From: Vacuolonema iberomarrocanum LEGE 07170
Lineage (GTDB): Bacteria > Cyanobacteriota > Cyanobacteriia > Elainellales > Elainellaceae
Assembly: GCA_015207365.1 (NCBI GenBank)
Contig: JADEXA010000019.1
Location: 1-64,000 of the forward strand
Direction of reading: 5' to 3'
Length of the DNA: 64,000 bases
Position 1 is the first letter of the stretch, and each line of letters opens with the position of its first letter. The notes beneath the pieces were generated by a model. It was given only the letters and a program-made list of their open reading frames with translations. It did no database searches and was not told the DNA's origin. The position numbers and the translations under genes are program-made. Of the stretch, positions 34,546 to 43,661 are shown piece after piece.

Positions 34546-35961
34546 TTACGACGCTTCGCCGACAAAACACAGCAATCGATCGAGTGCGACACTGCGGATG
34601 AGGTTGTGTTGTCGGAGGCGATAATGGCGATCCATATTCAGCAAACTCCGATCGAGTAGCGCTTCAATCGCCGCCTGCGCTCGTTCTCTCCCCCAGCCTT
34701 GGCGAACGAGAGAATGAATCAAATCGGCCTCGGCGATCGGCTCTTTGTAGGCGGAGGTCAAACACAGCACCAGATAGGCATCGGGCAAATCGCTCTGAAG
34801 ACGCGAGAAGCTACGCTCAATGCGATCGCGCACCGTTTTGCGGAGTCGTCGAGACACCTGCGCCAACCGCCAGTCATAGGGTTGGAGTTGCAGACTGCGA
34901 GATGCTTGCAAGCGCTCCAAGGCTTCGATTTCTTGACCGTACCGCTGCCAATATGCCGACACATCTCTACCACAGACGGTCCGCACCTCTGCCGCTATTA
35001 CCTGCAACGACAGCGGGTGTCCTTCGTAGGCCGCCCCGATTCGCGCAAGATAAGTCCATTCTTTTGAGTCAGGTCTCAGGGCCAGCCCACGCTCTCGAAA
35101 GAAAATATGTTGCGCCGCAGGAGCTAGCCCTTGCAACTGCTCACAGCGATAGCGATAGCGATAGCGCAAGCCATGAACCTCGACCTGCCCTAGTACATCC
35201 TGAGACGTGATAATGACTTTGCTGGCACATTGCTCTAACCCCAGGAGGCGATGAAAAAACTCCTCCCAGTAGGGCTCGCGAAACGTACTCCACCCTTTCA
35301 ATTCATATCCACGCAACAGATTTTCCAGCGAATCCATCATCACCAGGCAGGGGTATGTTGCCAGCACCTCAAGCCACTGCTCTAGAAGCTGTTCTGGCGA
35401 CACTGGGATATCAATAGCCGGACAGTTGTGCAAACGCGACAGGCTTTCAGTGGCCACCTCCGCAAAGCTAGCGTCAGGCCGCACCTCGAAGTTGATGGGC
35501 AAACACTGCTTATAGGTATCCTGCCAGCGTCTAGCCAGGTTCTCCGCGAACACCGTTTTCCCGACCCCTGCAATCCCAGTGACAACCAGCAATCGCAACG
35601 TGGGCAATTGAGTGTCAAGCGAGGCTGCGAGTTCTTCGCGCCCGACGCAAAGGTATTCCTCCAGATCTGGATCTGGCACTCCCTCCTCGGGCTGAGCCAG
35701 AGCAATGCCCCAACTGTTATTCTCGAAGCCTTCTTGGAGGATTGGATCAACCACTTCCCCCCAAGGAATGCCTACAGCGTCACAAATACCAATAAAGATT
35801 TCTCGACGAACGGGCTGCCTCGACCAAAATCGATTCATGGTAGACCGAGCAGCTGGAATAGCCTGTAGCCAAGCATCCGCTGTACGGTTCCATCGCTTTC
35901 GCTGGCGTGCCTGATCAATCCGTTGAATGCCCTCTTCCGATGCTCTAAGCGTGTCTGCCAT
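34546..35961 (-). CDS. STAND/NB-ARC-like ATPase with N-terminal helical domain
   Basis: The ATG at 35961 gives a 471-residue protein. The N-terminal part (about 10-75) contains RQRKRWNRTADAWLQA, then STMNRFWSRQPVRREIF, then ICDAVGIPWGEV. That pattern resembles the helix-turn-helix-like domain at the start of vWA-MoxR-associated and related cyanobacterial STAND proteins. An NTPase follows with Walker A VVTGIAGVGKTVFAENLA, Walker B YPCLVMMDSLENLL and a sensor KVIITSQD. The C-terminal region is a helical/winged part without visible repeats. Such proteins often act in signalling or defence-like switches; no effector domain is seen here. A hexamer repeat encodes RYRYRYR. Confidence 0.8.
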   Translation of the reverse strand: MADTLRASEEGIQRIDQARQRKRWNRTADAWLQAIPAARSTMNRFWSRQPVRREIFIGICDAVGIPWGEVVDPILQEGFENNSWGIALAQPEEGVPDPDLEEYLCVGREELAASLDTQLPTLRLLVVTGIAGVGKTVFAENLARRWQDTYKQCLPINFEVRPDASFAEVATESLSRLHNCPAIDIPVSPEQLLEQWLEVLATYPCLVMMDSLENLLRGYELKGWSTFREPYWEEFFHRLLGLEQCASKVIITSQDVLGQVEVHGLRYRYRYRCEQLQGLAPAAQHIFFRERGLALRPDSKEWTYLARIGAAYEGHPLSLQVIAAEVRTVCGRDVSAYWQRYGQEIEALERLQASRSLQLQPYDWRLAQVSRRLRKTVRDRIERSFSRLQSDLPDAYLVLCLTSAYKEPIAEADLIHSLVRQGWGRERAQAAIEALLDRSLLNMDRHYRLRQHNLIRSVALDRLLCFVGEAS

Positions 35962-36170
35962 GCCTGCCAAATCCGACGGTTCTGCAATGTAATAACAATG
36001 AGTACTTCCTCAAGCGCGACAACTTGAACGGCGGGAGAATCCCCCGATGATGACAAAACATTCTTGCGCGAGAAAACAGGAAACATGAGAACACAAGTGA
36101 AAGAACTGAGACAAAAGCTGAAACAGGAAATGAAACAGCGCGATCGCTATTCCTTGCCAAATTAGTAACA

Positions 36171-36214
36171 GGTTGGTTATTTTGCTCGGGTATCGCCGGT
36201 CAGAATAACCAACC
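36171..36214. repeat. 11-bp inverted repeat
   Basis: GGTTGGTTATT (36171-36181) pairs with AATAACCAACC (36204-36214) across a GC-rich 22-base loop. It lies upstream of the STAND ATPase. Its role is unknown. Confidence 0.45.
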
Positions 36215-36609
36215 CTTAATATTTCGCTTCAGCTATCATGCTCAATTCGACTCTATACGCCCTCGCGAGCGCTTCCAGGAAAGTTCCCAAAATAGCTGGC
36301 AGGATCGCATAGATTTCGCATAGATTCTGCCACAGTTTCAGGGGGGGATTCTGCTGATTTCACATTCTTTCAGCAAGTGCACGGAAGCTTTTCAGCCAGT
36401 ATGCGGATGCGAACATCTCGTTTTTTGTATGCAGAGCTCGGTATACGAAGAACATTGATCTTAATTCATACGAGAAATTCAGAAATAACGTACGCATTTT
36501 TACTGAGATTTTGGATGTGGCGCGTCCATAAACATTAGCGAATTTGCGCAGAATTGCACGCGTTTCGATAAATTCCGTTAACAAATGAACGATTTCAAAG
36601 AACAGTGGA

Positions 36610-36692
36610 GTTGCAGAATCCAAGTATGATTTTTCCTAAGAGGAGACGCGGTGCGTTCCTGCTTAAAAAATCATCCCCTCAATCAGCAATAC
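36610..36692. repeat. Palindromic repeat family A, copy 3
   Basis: The flank TTGCAGAATCCAAG and the other end CCTCAATCAGCAATACTG match copies 1 and 2. The stem (ATGATTTTT...AAAAATCAT) is conserved at its base, diverged in the middle, and closes on an apex GACGC-GGT-GCGTT. The rest of the 900-base gap before the phosphatase gene shows no credible gene. Confidence 0.75.
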
Positions 36693-36786
36693 TGAACAAT
36701 GGATGCGAGATAGCGATAGTTGTTGCTGCCTTGATAGGGTTGCCCCATGCCATACCTTTGACATCGATAAGTGCTATGGCAATCCG

Positions 36787-36839
36787 AAATTGGATGTGAA
36801 AGATGGGGCGCAGCCCGCCCCATCTTTCACATCCAATTT
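36787..36839. repeat. Perfect 24-bp hairpin
   Basis: Arms 36787-36810 and 36816-36839 pair without error across the loop CAGCC; with one C:C mismatch the cap is AGC. It lies 22 bases before the phosphatase start codon, so if transcribed in the leader it would fold next to the ribosome site. Confidence 0.8.
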
Positions 36840-36861
36840 ACAAATCATTTGAGATTGATAG

Positions 36862-37698
36862 ATGAAAAAACTGCTTGTATTTACCGACCTGGATGGAACC
36901 CTGCTGGATCATAAAACCTATGATTATGCACCAGCCCTACCGGCGATCGCCCAACTCCAGCAAAACGGGCATGTCCTAATTCTCAACTCCAGCAAAACCC
37001 AGGCAGAGCAAGCTGCCTTGCGCGAGGAACTCGGCAACACCGCGCCGTTTGTGGTAGAGAATGGAGCCGCGATCGTCTGCCCACCCAATACCCCCGGCCA
37101 TAACGGAGATACAACAACTGCGACGGTGCATGTGCTAGCCGCCGATTATCCCCATATTCGTGATGTTGTGCAGAGGCTACAGCAGGAAAAAGGCTATCGG
37201 TTTCGAGGCTTTGGGGATATGACAGCCGCAGATATCGCCCAGATCACCGGACTGAACCATCCCGCAGCGACAGCAGCCAAGCAGCGTACTGGCTCCGAAC
37301 CACTACTTTGGGAAGACACCGACAACGCCCGCAATACATTTATCACCCAGGTCGAAGCCGCTGGGCTGCAGGCAACGCAGGGGGGACGGTTTCTACATAT
37401 CATGGGCAAAACAGACAAAGGGGCAGGGGTGCAATGGCTAGCCGAACGCTATCGCCAAGCATCTCCCACCGTTACGTGGCAGGTTGTAGCGCTAGGCGAT
37501 AGCCCCAACGATCTCCCCATGCTGCAAGTAGCCGATGTCGGAGTGCTCATTGCCAATCCCCACCGCAACGCTTTTGCGATCGCAGATATTCCCCGACTGC
37601 TCAAACCAAACGTCCCAGGCCCTCAAGGATGGGCAGCGGCGATCGCCCAACTGCTCAACGAGGCAGCGGCAGATAATACGGGAAAAAACGAAGAGTAA
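36862..37698 (+). CDS. HAD-IIB mannosyl-3-phosphoglycerate phosphatase family protein
   Basis: A 278-residue HAD phosphatase. Motif I is FTDLDGTLLD, motif II LILNSSKTQAEQ, then the family signature FVVENGAAIVCP. The C-terminal part has MGKTDKGAGVQWLAERY and motif IV VALGDSPNDLPMLQ. The SSKT..E and ENG signatures are those of the mannosyl-3-phosphoglycerate phosphatase/YedP group. That enzyme makes the compatible solute mannosylglycerate, but no synthase is adjacent, so the true substrate may differ. The upstream hairpin abuts its leader. Convergent with the DUF442 gene. Confidence 0.88.
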   Translation: MKKLLVFTDLDGTLLDHKTYDYAPALPAIAQLQQNGHVLILNSSKTQAEQAALREELGNTAPFVVENGAAIVCPPNTPGHNGDTTTATVHVLAADYPHIRDVVQRLQQEKGYRFRGFGDMTAADIAQITGLNHPAATAAKQRTGSEPLLWEDTDNARNTFITQVEAAGLQATQGGRFLHIMGKTDKGAGVQWLAERYRQASPTVTWQVVALGDSPNDLPMLQVADVGVLIANPHRNAFAIADIPRLLKPNVPGPQGWAAAIAQLLNEAAADNTGKNEE

Positions 37699-37751
37699 AG
37701 TCTATCAGCCTGTGCCCCTCAACTATCAGGCGCTTCACGTTTATCCAGTCT

Positions 37752-37855
37752 CTGCGTACAGGACACAAAATAAACCCCTGCTAAAACCCTTAATTTTGGG
37801 TGACACGGGTGCTGCCCGCGTCACCCAAAATTAAGAGATCTTTGGTTTTGTCCTG
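37752..37855. repeat. Palindromic repeat family D
   Basis: A 22-bp stem (37789-37810 with 37814-37835, two imperfect pairs) has loop GCT. Outer inverted ends GCGTACAGGACA and TGTCCTGCACGC lie at about 37755 and 37849. Only one copy is seen in this window. Confidence 0.7.
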
Positions 37856-37905
37856 CACGCAGATCCAGTCTATTCAGAGATAGCATGATGTCTTGAGATT
37901 AGGCT

Positions 37906-37954
37906 CGATTATTTCTTAAAACCCTTGCACCGCGAGGGTTTTAAGAAATAATCG
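37906..37954. repeat. Hairpin family E, intact copy
   Basis: A 23-bp stem (37906-37928 with 37932-37954, one wobble) has loop ACC. With the family D element it fills most of the 343-base gap between two convergent phosphatase genes. An eroded relative lies at 30676-30740. Confidence 0.8.
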
Positions 37955-38041
37955 GGTGTCGGTTTTCTTGGTTTTCATAGGATTGATATTCCCTTTTATG
38001 GCGACCCCAGATATTCACAGGAGCGTTTTGGGAAGCGATCG

Positions 38042-38443
38042 CTAGATCTGGTAGCTTGGCGTAAGCAACCCCAGGTTTTGGGCTTGGTGAAACGCTTGCC
38101 GGGGTGTTGCGCCATGCTGTATGGCAAGGTACATCAGCACAATCAAAGCCGAGCGGATGCCAGTATCACAATGCACCAGCACGGGCTTGGGCAGTTCGCT
38201 AATTTGCTTAAACGTATTGAGCAACATCTCCTCGTTGATGTCATCAACGGTGATCGGACAATTCATATAATCCAGCGCCAGCAGCGCGGCTTTCTTTTCT
38301 TCTTCCCAAAGAAAGCCACTTTCTTGAGGCGATCGCAAATTAACGACCGATCGAAATCCCCCATCGGCCAACTCCAAGAGCTGTTCGAGTACGATTTGTC
38401 CGGCGATCGCCAGCTCATCATTTATTTTACGAATCGTTTCCAT
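38042..38443 (-). CDS. DUF442/beta-lactamase-hydrolase-like (BLH) phosphatase domain protein
   Basis: A 133-residue protein consisting of one dual-specificity-phosphatase-like domain. It begins METIRKINDELAIAGQ; DGGFRSVVNLRSPQESGF is the characteristic early strand. The catalytic loop is VLVHCDTGIRSALIVLMYL, with nucleophile Cys and the Arg of the C-X4-R form used by this subfamily. It fits the stand-alone BLH domain, related to the phosphatase half of sulfide-responsive Blh proteins. The substrate is unknown. No sulfide dioxygenase or transporter lies nearby. Confidence 0.88.
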   Translation of the reverse strand: METIRKINDELAIAGQIVLEQLLELADGGFRSVVNLRSPQESGFLWEEEKKAALLALDYMNCPITVDDINEEMLLNTFKQISELPKPVLVHCDTGIRSALIVLMYLAIQHGATPRQAFHQAQNLGLLTPSYQI

Positions 38444-38634
38444 GACAACCTCCCCGCTTAGTGGGGAATTCCCTTTACACTGCTGGCTGCAACCTGGCGG
38501 CTAGACAAGTCATGGGACACAAACTACGCTTTCCCTCGGGGAACGTGCTGAATGCTTCCATGCCCTCCTCTCGATAGAGAACTCCTATCCTTGAGGCTAT
38601 GGAAGAAATGTGAGAAAGTTGTGAAGAGTTAACG

Positions 38635-39018
38635 TTATTTTGCGAGATTCCACCCGAGTGCCGCCGTAATTTGCTGGGCTAACTCCAGCGGATTGAAGGG
38701 TTTGGCGATCGCGGCTCGGATGCCCAACTCGCTGTATCGCTGGCGATCCGCCGCCTGAACCTTAGCGGTTAGCAACAGCACAGGAATATCTTGCGTTTTG
38801 GGATTTTCCTGTAGCTTCTGGAAGGTTGTTAATCCATCCATATCGGGCATCATCACATCCAACAAAATGGCGTCGGGTTGCTCCATGGCCGCTTTCTCCA
38901 AGCCCTCTTGCCCTGAACCAGCAACAATCACCTGCCATCCAGCAACCGTCTGCAAACAGATTTGCGTCACTTCTTGAATGGACGCTTCATTGTCAACCAC
39001 AAGAATTTTTCGCGTCAT
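38635..39018 (-). CDS. Single-domain response regulator
   Basis: The ATG at 39018 gives a 127-residue CheY-like receiver beginning MTRKILVVDNEASIQEV. It has a phospho-acceptor Asp in AILLDVMMPDMDG, the Thr in LLLTAK and the Lys in IAKPFNPLELA. The gene overlaps the 3' end of the upstream hybrid kinase by 26 bases, so they are translationally coupled and the kinase is its likely phosphodonor. There is no output domain, so it probably acts by protein contact or as a relay intermediate. Confidence 0.93.
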   Translation of the reverse strand: MTRKILVVDNEASIQEVTQICLQTVAGWQVIVAGSGQEGLEKAAMEQPDAILLDVMMPDMDGLTTFQKLQENPKTQDIPVLLLTAKVQAADRQRYSELGIRAAIAKPFNPLELAQQITAALGWNLAK

Positions 39019-42000
39019 AGCCGTTTGGAATGGGGACAGTAGATTCGGACGGCTCGGTTTCGGGCTGGAGGGGCAGCCAGAAGGCAAACCTGCTGCCTTC
39101 GCCAAGGGCACTTTTCACAGAAATTTCGCCATGGTGCTGCTGCACAATATTGCGGCAGATGGCCAGCCCCAAACCGGTGCCCTCCTGATTGCGAGAATCT
39201 GACGCATCTACTTGCTGAAAGCGCTCAAAAATCGTTTCGAGCTTGTCTTCGGGGATGCCGCGCCCGCGATCGCTGACAGCAAACTCTACCCGCGTCGGGT
39301 TCCCAGCCTCCGTAAGCTGGACAGGCTGACTGGTAATGTTGATCGCGCTACCGGCTTCAGAAAACTTGATGGCATTACTCAGCAAATTGGTCAGGGTCTG
39401 GAGAACGCGGTCGGGATCGGCGTGAAGGGCGATCGCATCCGCTTTCACCTCCAGGGCAATGTTGGCCTGTTCCGCCATCGGTTGCATAACATCAACGGCA
39501 CGGGACACCAACTCTGCCGCATCACAGGGTTGGAGGCGCATCTTCACCTTACCCGACTCAATCCGCTCGACATCGAGAATATCGTTGATCAGCCGCACCA
39601 GACGTTCGGTACTGGTCACCGCGATTTCCAGCAATCGTTTGCTCGTGACAGGGTCGCTGTCCAGCATGCCGCTTGCCAGCATCCCCAAAGAGCCGTGGAT
39701 GGAGGTCAGTGGCGTCCGCAACTCGTGGCTGACCACTGAGACAAACTCATCCTTCATGCGCTCTACCACCTGTCGTTCCGTGACGTCTTTGAAGGTGATG
39801 ACACTGCCCACCAGTTCTGACCGTCCGTCGATTTGCTCATGGATAGGGGTGCTCATGTATTCCACGGGCAGAGAGGTATGATCCTTGCGCCAGAAGGTCG
39901 CTCGCTTGCCCTGCTGTACGGAGGAACCATTGTGCAAGGCCAATTCCAGTCGCGCGGCAGTATCAAGGTCACTGCCAGAGGCATCAGGCATAGGCGTGAG
40001 AATGACCTGGATGGATTGCCCAATCAACTCATCTAGACCATATCCCAGAAAATTGACGGCAGCGGGATTCACAAAGGTGATGCATCCTTGCAAATCAACC
40101 CCACAAATGCCCTCACCCATCGCATTGAGAATGAGTTCGTTTTGGTGACTCAGAGCCGATAGGCGTTCCTGGGAAGCTTTTCGCAAGCTAATATCGCGGA
40201 GGATTACCGTGAAAATGACTTCATCGCCAATTTCTAACTTAGAAATGGACGCTTCGGCGGGGAATTCAGACCCATCTTTGCGCCGTCCATAGATTTCGCG
40301 GCGATCGCCCATCCGTCGAGCTGCGCCATCCGACCGCGCAAACTGCCGCATATATCCCCGGTGAATTTTGCCATAGCGATGGGGGAGTAAAATTCCCAGA
40401 TTTTGCCCCATGACTTCTTGCGCCGTATAGCCAAAAATCTTTTCGGCTCCCTGGTTAAACAGCGTGATGATCTGGTGCACATCGATGGAAATGATGGCGT
40501 CGTCGGCAATATCGAGGATGCCCGCAAACCGCGCCTTAGAAATGCGGAGGGCGTCCTGGGTTCGCTTGCGTTCCTCTAGCTCCTGGCGCAAGCGTTCGTT
40601 GACGCCGACCAGTTCCGCTGTCCGCTCAGCAACCCGCACCTCCAACTGCCCCCGGCTCTTTTGTAGTGCATCGTCCAGTTGTTTGCGATCGGTGATGTCC
40701 CGTGTGACGACGGCATAGCCCCGCAGGGTGCCGTCATCGTCTTGTAAAGCCGTGATCACGACATCGCCCCAGAAGCAAGCCCCACCTTTGCGTATGCGCT
40801 CACCAATCCGTTCGCAGCGTCCATCTCGGCGGGCGATCGCCAAATCGATCTCATGGAGGTTCTGCTCACGTTCCTCCGGCAGATAAAACGAGGCAAAGGG
40901 CGTCCCCAAAATTTCCTCGGCGGTATAGCCCTTAATTTTCTCTGCCCCCCGATTCCAGCTCACAATCGTGCCATTCGGATCGAGCATGTAGATGGCATAG
41001 TCTTTCACCCCATCGACCAGTAAGTGGAACATCTCCTCGTTGGGGGCAACCGTATTCTGCGGTTGGGGTGCCTGGGGTTTAGCAAACCGTCGCCACAGCC
41101 GCATCCGTTCTAGCCGATGCAAAATCCGGCTCACCAGCTCTGGCCCCACAATCGGCTTGGTCACAAAGTCATCAGCCCCTGCGGCAAAAACTTGATTGAC
41201 CATCCCAGCATCCGAATGCGCCGTCAAAATCATCACGGGCAAGCCGCCCCAGCGCTCGTGGTCGCGCACCTGCTGGCAAAGGGTAATGCCGTTCTCGTGG
41301 GGCATTTCAATATCTAAAATCAGCAAGCTAGGCGTGGCGGCATCGAGGGTGTCCCAGAGGTTGCGCGGATCCTCTAGGGTCGTCACTTGCAGCCCCCAAG
41401 GTTCGAGTAAACTCCGCACCGCTGCCAAGACCAAGGGATCGTCATCAACCACCATCAGGTGATCACTTGGATCAATCGGTACATCGACCTTGACTGGCGT
41501 CGTTTTGATCACGCCAGGAAGCTCAGATGGCCCAGCAACAGGACTATTGAGCGTCTCTCGGAGCGATCGCACCAGCTCCACCATGCGCGAAGCCGAAGGC
41601 GGATGGGTCATGGCACCATCCACCAGCCATTTCTCCAGTTTTCGTGCCATCTTCGAGGCTGCTGGAAAGCCGAAGGTGCCCAGCGATCCGGCGAGGCTAT
41701 GGGCTTCCCTACGGGCTTGTTGGCAGAGGGCATCATTCAGCTCCCCATAAAGGCTGGCCGTGACCGCCCGCTCTACCACCTGCACCTGCCCAAACACCCG
41801 ATCCTTGAAGCGCTCCCAGATCTCAGCAACCGCCTTTAGGGTCTTTTGCTTGGTATCGTCAGCCGCGGGCTCGGTTGGGCTAGCTACTTCCTCTGGCTCT
41901 GGCTCCGCCTGCGGCTTCAGCCGATAGCCAATGCCATATACTGTTTCGACCAAATCAGCGGGTGCACCTTTTTGTTTCAGCTTTTGCCGCAACCCTTTGA

Positions 42001-42580
42001 TGTGGGTGCGCACTGCTTCTTCTCCTGGCATTTCCTCAAACGACCAGATTTGTTCCAGGATCACACCACAGCTAAAGACCCGCCGATGGTTGCGCAGAAA
42101 CAATTCCAGCAAGGCATATTCCTTGGGCGTGAGCGTCAACAATTGCCCGTCATAGGAGACTTCGCAACTGCTGGGTTTCAGCTTCAAGCCAGCCCATTCC
42201 AGCACAGGTTTCGCGACCCCACTGCCCCGTCGCAGTAATGCCCGTACCCGTGCCGACAATTCCTCTGGATGAAAGGGCTTCACCACATAATCATCGGCCC
42301 CGGCATCCAAGCCCACGGCCTTGTCATGCCCATCGCCTTGTGCTGTCAGCATAAGGATGGGCATGGATTGCTCCTGCGATCGCAGTTGCCGACAGAGAGA
42401 AATCCCATCTCCCTGGGGAAGCTGCACATCCAGCAATACCAGGTCATATTGAAAGGCTTCGACAAGTTCTAGGGCTGTCGGGTACGTCTGTGCGACATCC
42501 ACCGCATAGTTCTGATCGCCCAACAAACTAGAGAGTGCTTCGGCTGTAATCCCATCATCTTCTACGACCAGAATTCTCAT
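38993..42580 (-). CDS. Hybrid receiver-winged-helix-Hpt-receiver-PAS sensor histidine kinase
   Basis: A 1195-residue phosphorelay protein in one chain. It has a receiver (Asp51 in LVLLDVQLPQGDG), an OmpR-type winged helix (about 125-222; LTPKEYALLELFLRNHRRV, GIGYRLKP), an Hpt domain with His294 in REAHSLAGSLGTFG, and a second receiver (Asp423 in LLILDIEMPHENG). Three PAS/PAC units follow (about 515-635, 685-805, 815-940), then HisKA with His952 (VSHELRTPLTS) and HATPase (NLLSNAIKFSEAG, GTGLGLAICRNI). Having a DNA-binding output and a kinase in the same protein is uncommon; it could sense and regulate transcription alone. It is co-operonic with the single-domain receiver. Confidence 0.93.
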   Translation of the reverse strand: MRILVVEDDGITAEALSSLLGDQNYAVDVAQTYPTALELVEAFQYDLVLLDVQLPQGDGISLCRQLRSQEQSMPILMLTAQGDGHDKAVGLDAGADDYVVKPFHPEELSARVRALLRRGSGVAKPVLEWAGLKLKPSSCEVSYDGQLLTLTPKEYALLELFLRNHRRVFSCGVILEQIWSFEEMPGEEAVRTHIKGLRQKLKQKGAPADLVETVYGIGYRLKPQAEPEPEEVASPTEPAADDTKQKTLKAVAEIWERFKDRVFGQVQVVERAVTASLYGELNDALCQQARREAHSLAGSLGTFGFPAASKMARKLEKWLVDGAMTHPPSASRMVELVRSLRETLNSPVAGPSELPGVIKTTPVKVDVPIDPSDHLMVVDDDPLVLAAVRSLLEPWGLQVTTLEDPRNLWDTLDAATPSLLILDIEMPHENGITLCQQVRDHERWGGLPVMILTAHSDAGMVNQVFAAGADDFVTKPIVGPELVSRILHRLERMRLWRRFAKPQAPQPQNTVAPNEEMFHLLVDGVKDYAIYMLDPNGTIVSWNRGAEKIKGYTAEEILGTPFASFYLPEEREQNLHEIDLAIARRDGRCERIGERIRKGGACFWGDVVITALQDDDGTLRGYAVVTRDITDRKQLDDALQKSRGQLEVRVAERTAELVGVNERLRQELEERKRTQDALRISKARFAGILDIADDAIISIDVHQIITLFNQGAEKIFGYTAQEVMGQNLGILLPHRYGKIHRGYMRQFARSDGAARRMGDRREIYGRRKDGSEFPAEASISKLEIGDEVIFTVILRDISLRKASQERLSALSHQNELILNAMGEGICGVDLQGCITFVNPAAVNFLGYGLDELIGQSIQVILTPMPDASGSDLDTAARLELALHNGSSVQQGKRATFWRKDHTSLPVEYMSTPIHEQIDGRSELVGSVITFKDVTERQVVERMKDEFVSVVSHELRTPLTSIHGSLGMLASGMLDSDPVTSKRLLEIAVTSTERLVRLINDILDVERIESGKVKMRLQPCDAAELVSRAVDVMQPMAEQANIALEVKADAIALHADPDRVLQTLTNLLSNAIKFSEAGSAINITSQPVQLTEAGNPTRVEFAVSDRGRGIPEDKLETIFERFQQVDASDSRNQEGTGLGLAICRNIVQQHHGEISVKSALGEGSRFAFWLPLQPETEPSESTVPIPNGYDAKNSCG

Positions 42581-43661
42581 CGCAAAGGGGAGTGTAGTAA
42601 GGAGTTTTTAAAGCCAGCCAACAAAGGCATTACTAAACGGGGGTCATGAATCGTATGAAGATTCAGTCTAGTGAATATTCGTCGACGTTAGCACTGATTA
42701 GGATAAATGCTTATGCTGACAATGCCTATCAGGATGAAGAATGTTTTCAACATTGGTCTGGGGAATCGCAATGTTTCGCAACAGATCTAGCAAAATCTAT
42801 GCCTGTAATCTATGCATGCAATTGATCGAACTTATTCCGCAGATTTAATGTAATTACTCATTGAGACTACAGTGGGGCGATCGCAGAATTGAACCCCATC
42901 TAACACTCAAGCAACGGCAATTCAGCCCTTCGCCCTATTTTGCAAAGCTAGGAAAAAGCACCTTGAACAAATCTCAGTCAGCTTTTCCATTACAGCTTCA
43001 ACCAAGATTCAAGTTTTTTCCATTGAGAGATATGAAAGGAATGATCAAGTTTGAATCTGAATAAGCCAATTATCCATTTTGGAATGAAAGTGAAGTTTGA
43101 GCCAAAGAGATCTTTCGATTGATCCCTACCGTTGAGATCATTCTGTTGGGGGATTTATTCAACAATTTTTCTGTTATGTCATAAGGATAGCGAGCGAGCA
43201 GATTGAGCAGCTATTTCTCATGCTCATCAGAGTCAGAGAACTGCTATGAAATCGCTTCAACGGCAGCTTCAACGATGCTCTTAATGGCTCAGAATTAGCG
43301 CCCATGCTTTTGAGCGATAAACATTCAGAAATTGAACCATGAAAAGACTTAAGGCGACTGCTCACAACAAACTTCCTAATCGATGGCATGTTACGCTGCG
43401 CTGGCGGCACCCTGCACCCTACACAGGTCGGTTCCTTTTTCCAGGCATTTCCTGAGGATCATCCAAATTAGCGTTGGTTGTGAGGGGGAATCTATTGGAA
43501 GATTTCCCCCATCTGTCGTTTTCGTTAAACCTTCCATCTCCCCTCAGCAGAGAGTAGCAAAGGAGCCGCACTGTTCCGTGCTTCAGACAGTCTCAAAGCT
43601 GCGGTCATTCACCAGGCATCATAGGGGAGATGAAACGCGCTTTACGACTTGCAGCTAACCA
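42581..43661. other. 1.08-kb intergenic region, no supported gene
   Basis: The gap lies between the hybrid kinase start and the 3' end of the WD40 gene. Short frames here lack recognisable sequence. Around 43390-43430 the sequence TTACGCTGCGCTGGCGG recalls short palindromic relics common in cyanobacteria. The region may contain eroded gene or repeat remains, but I cannot demonstrate one. Confidence 0.35.

Noticed and set aside
36360..36623. 87-codon frame on the minus strand
   Set aside because: AT-rich, no similarity I recognise, no ribosome site; it ends next to a family A repeat.
43174..43410. 78-codon frame on the minus strand
   Set aside because: Ser/Leu/Met-rich composition typical of a chance or antisense frame; possibly decayed DNA, but no parent gene could be named.
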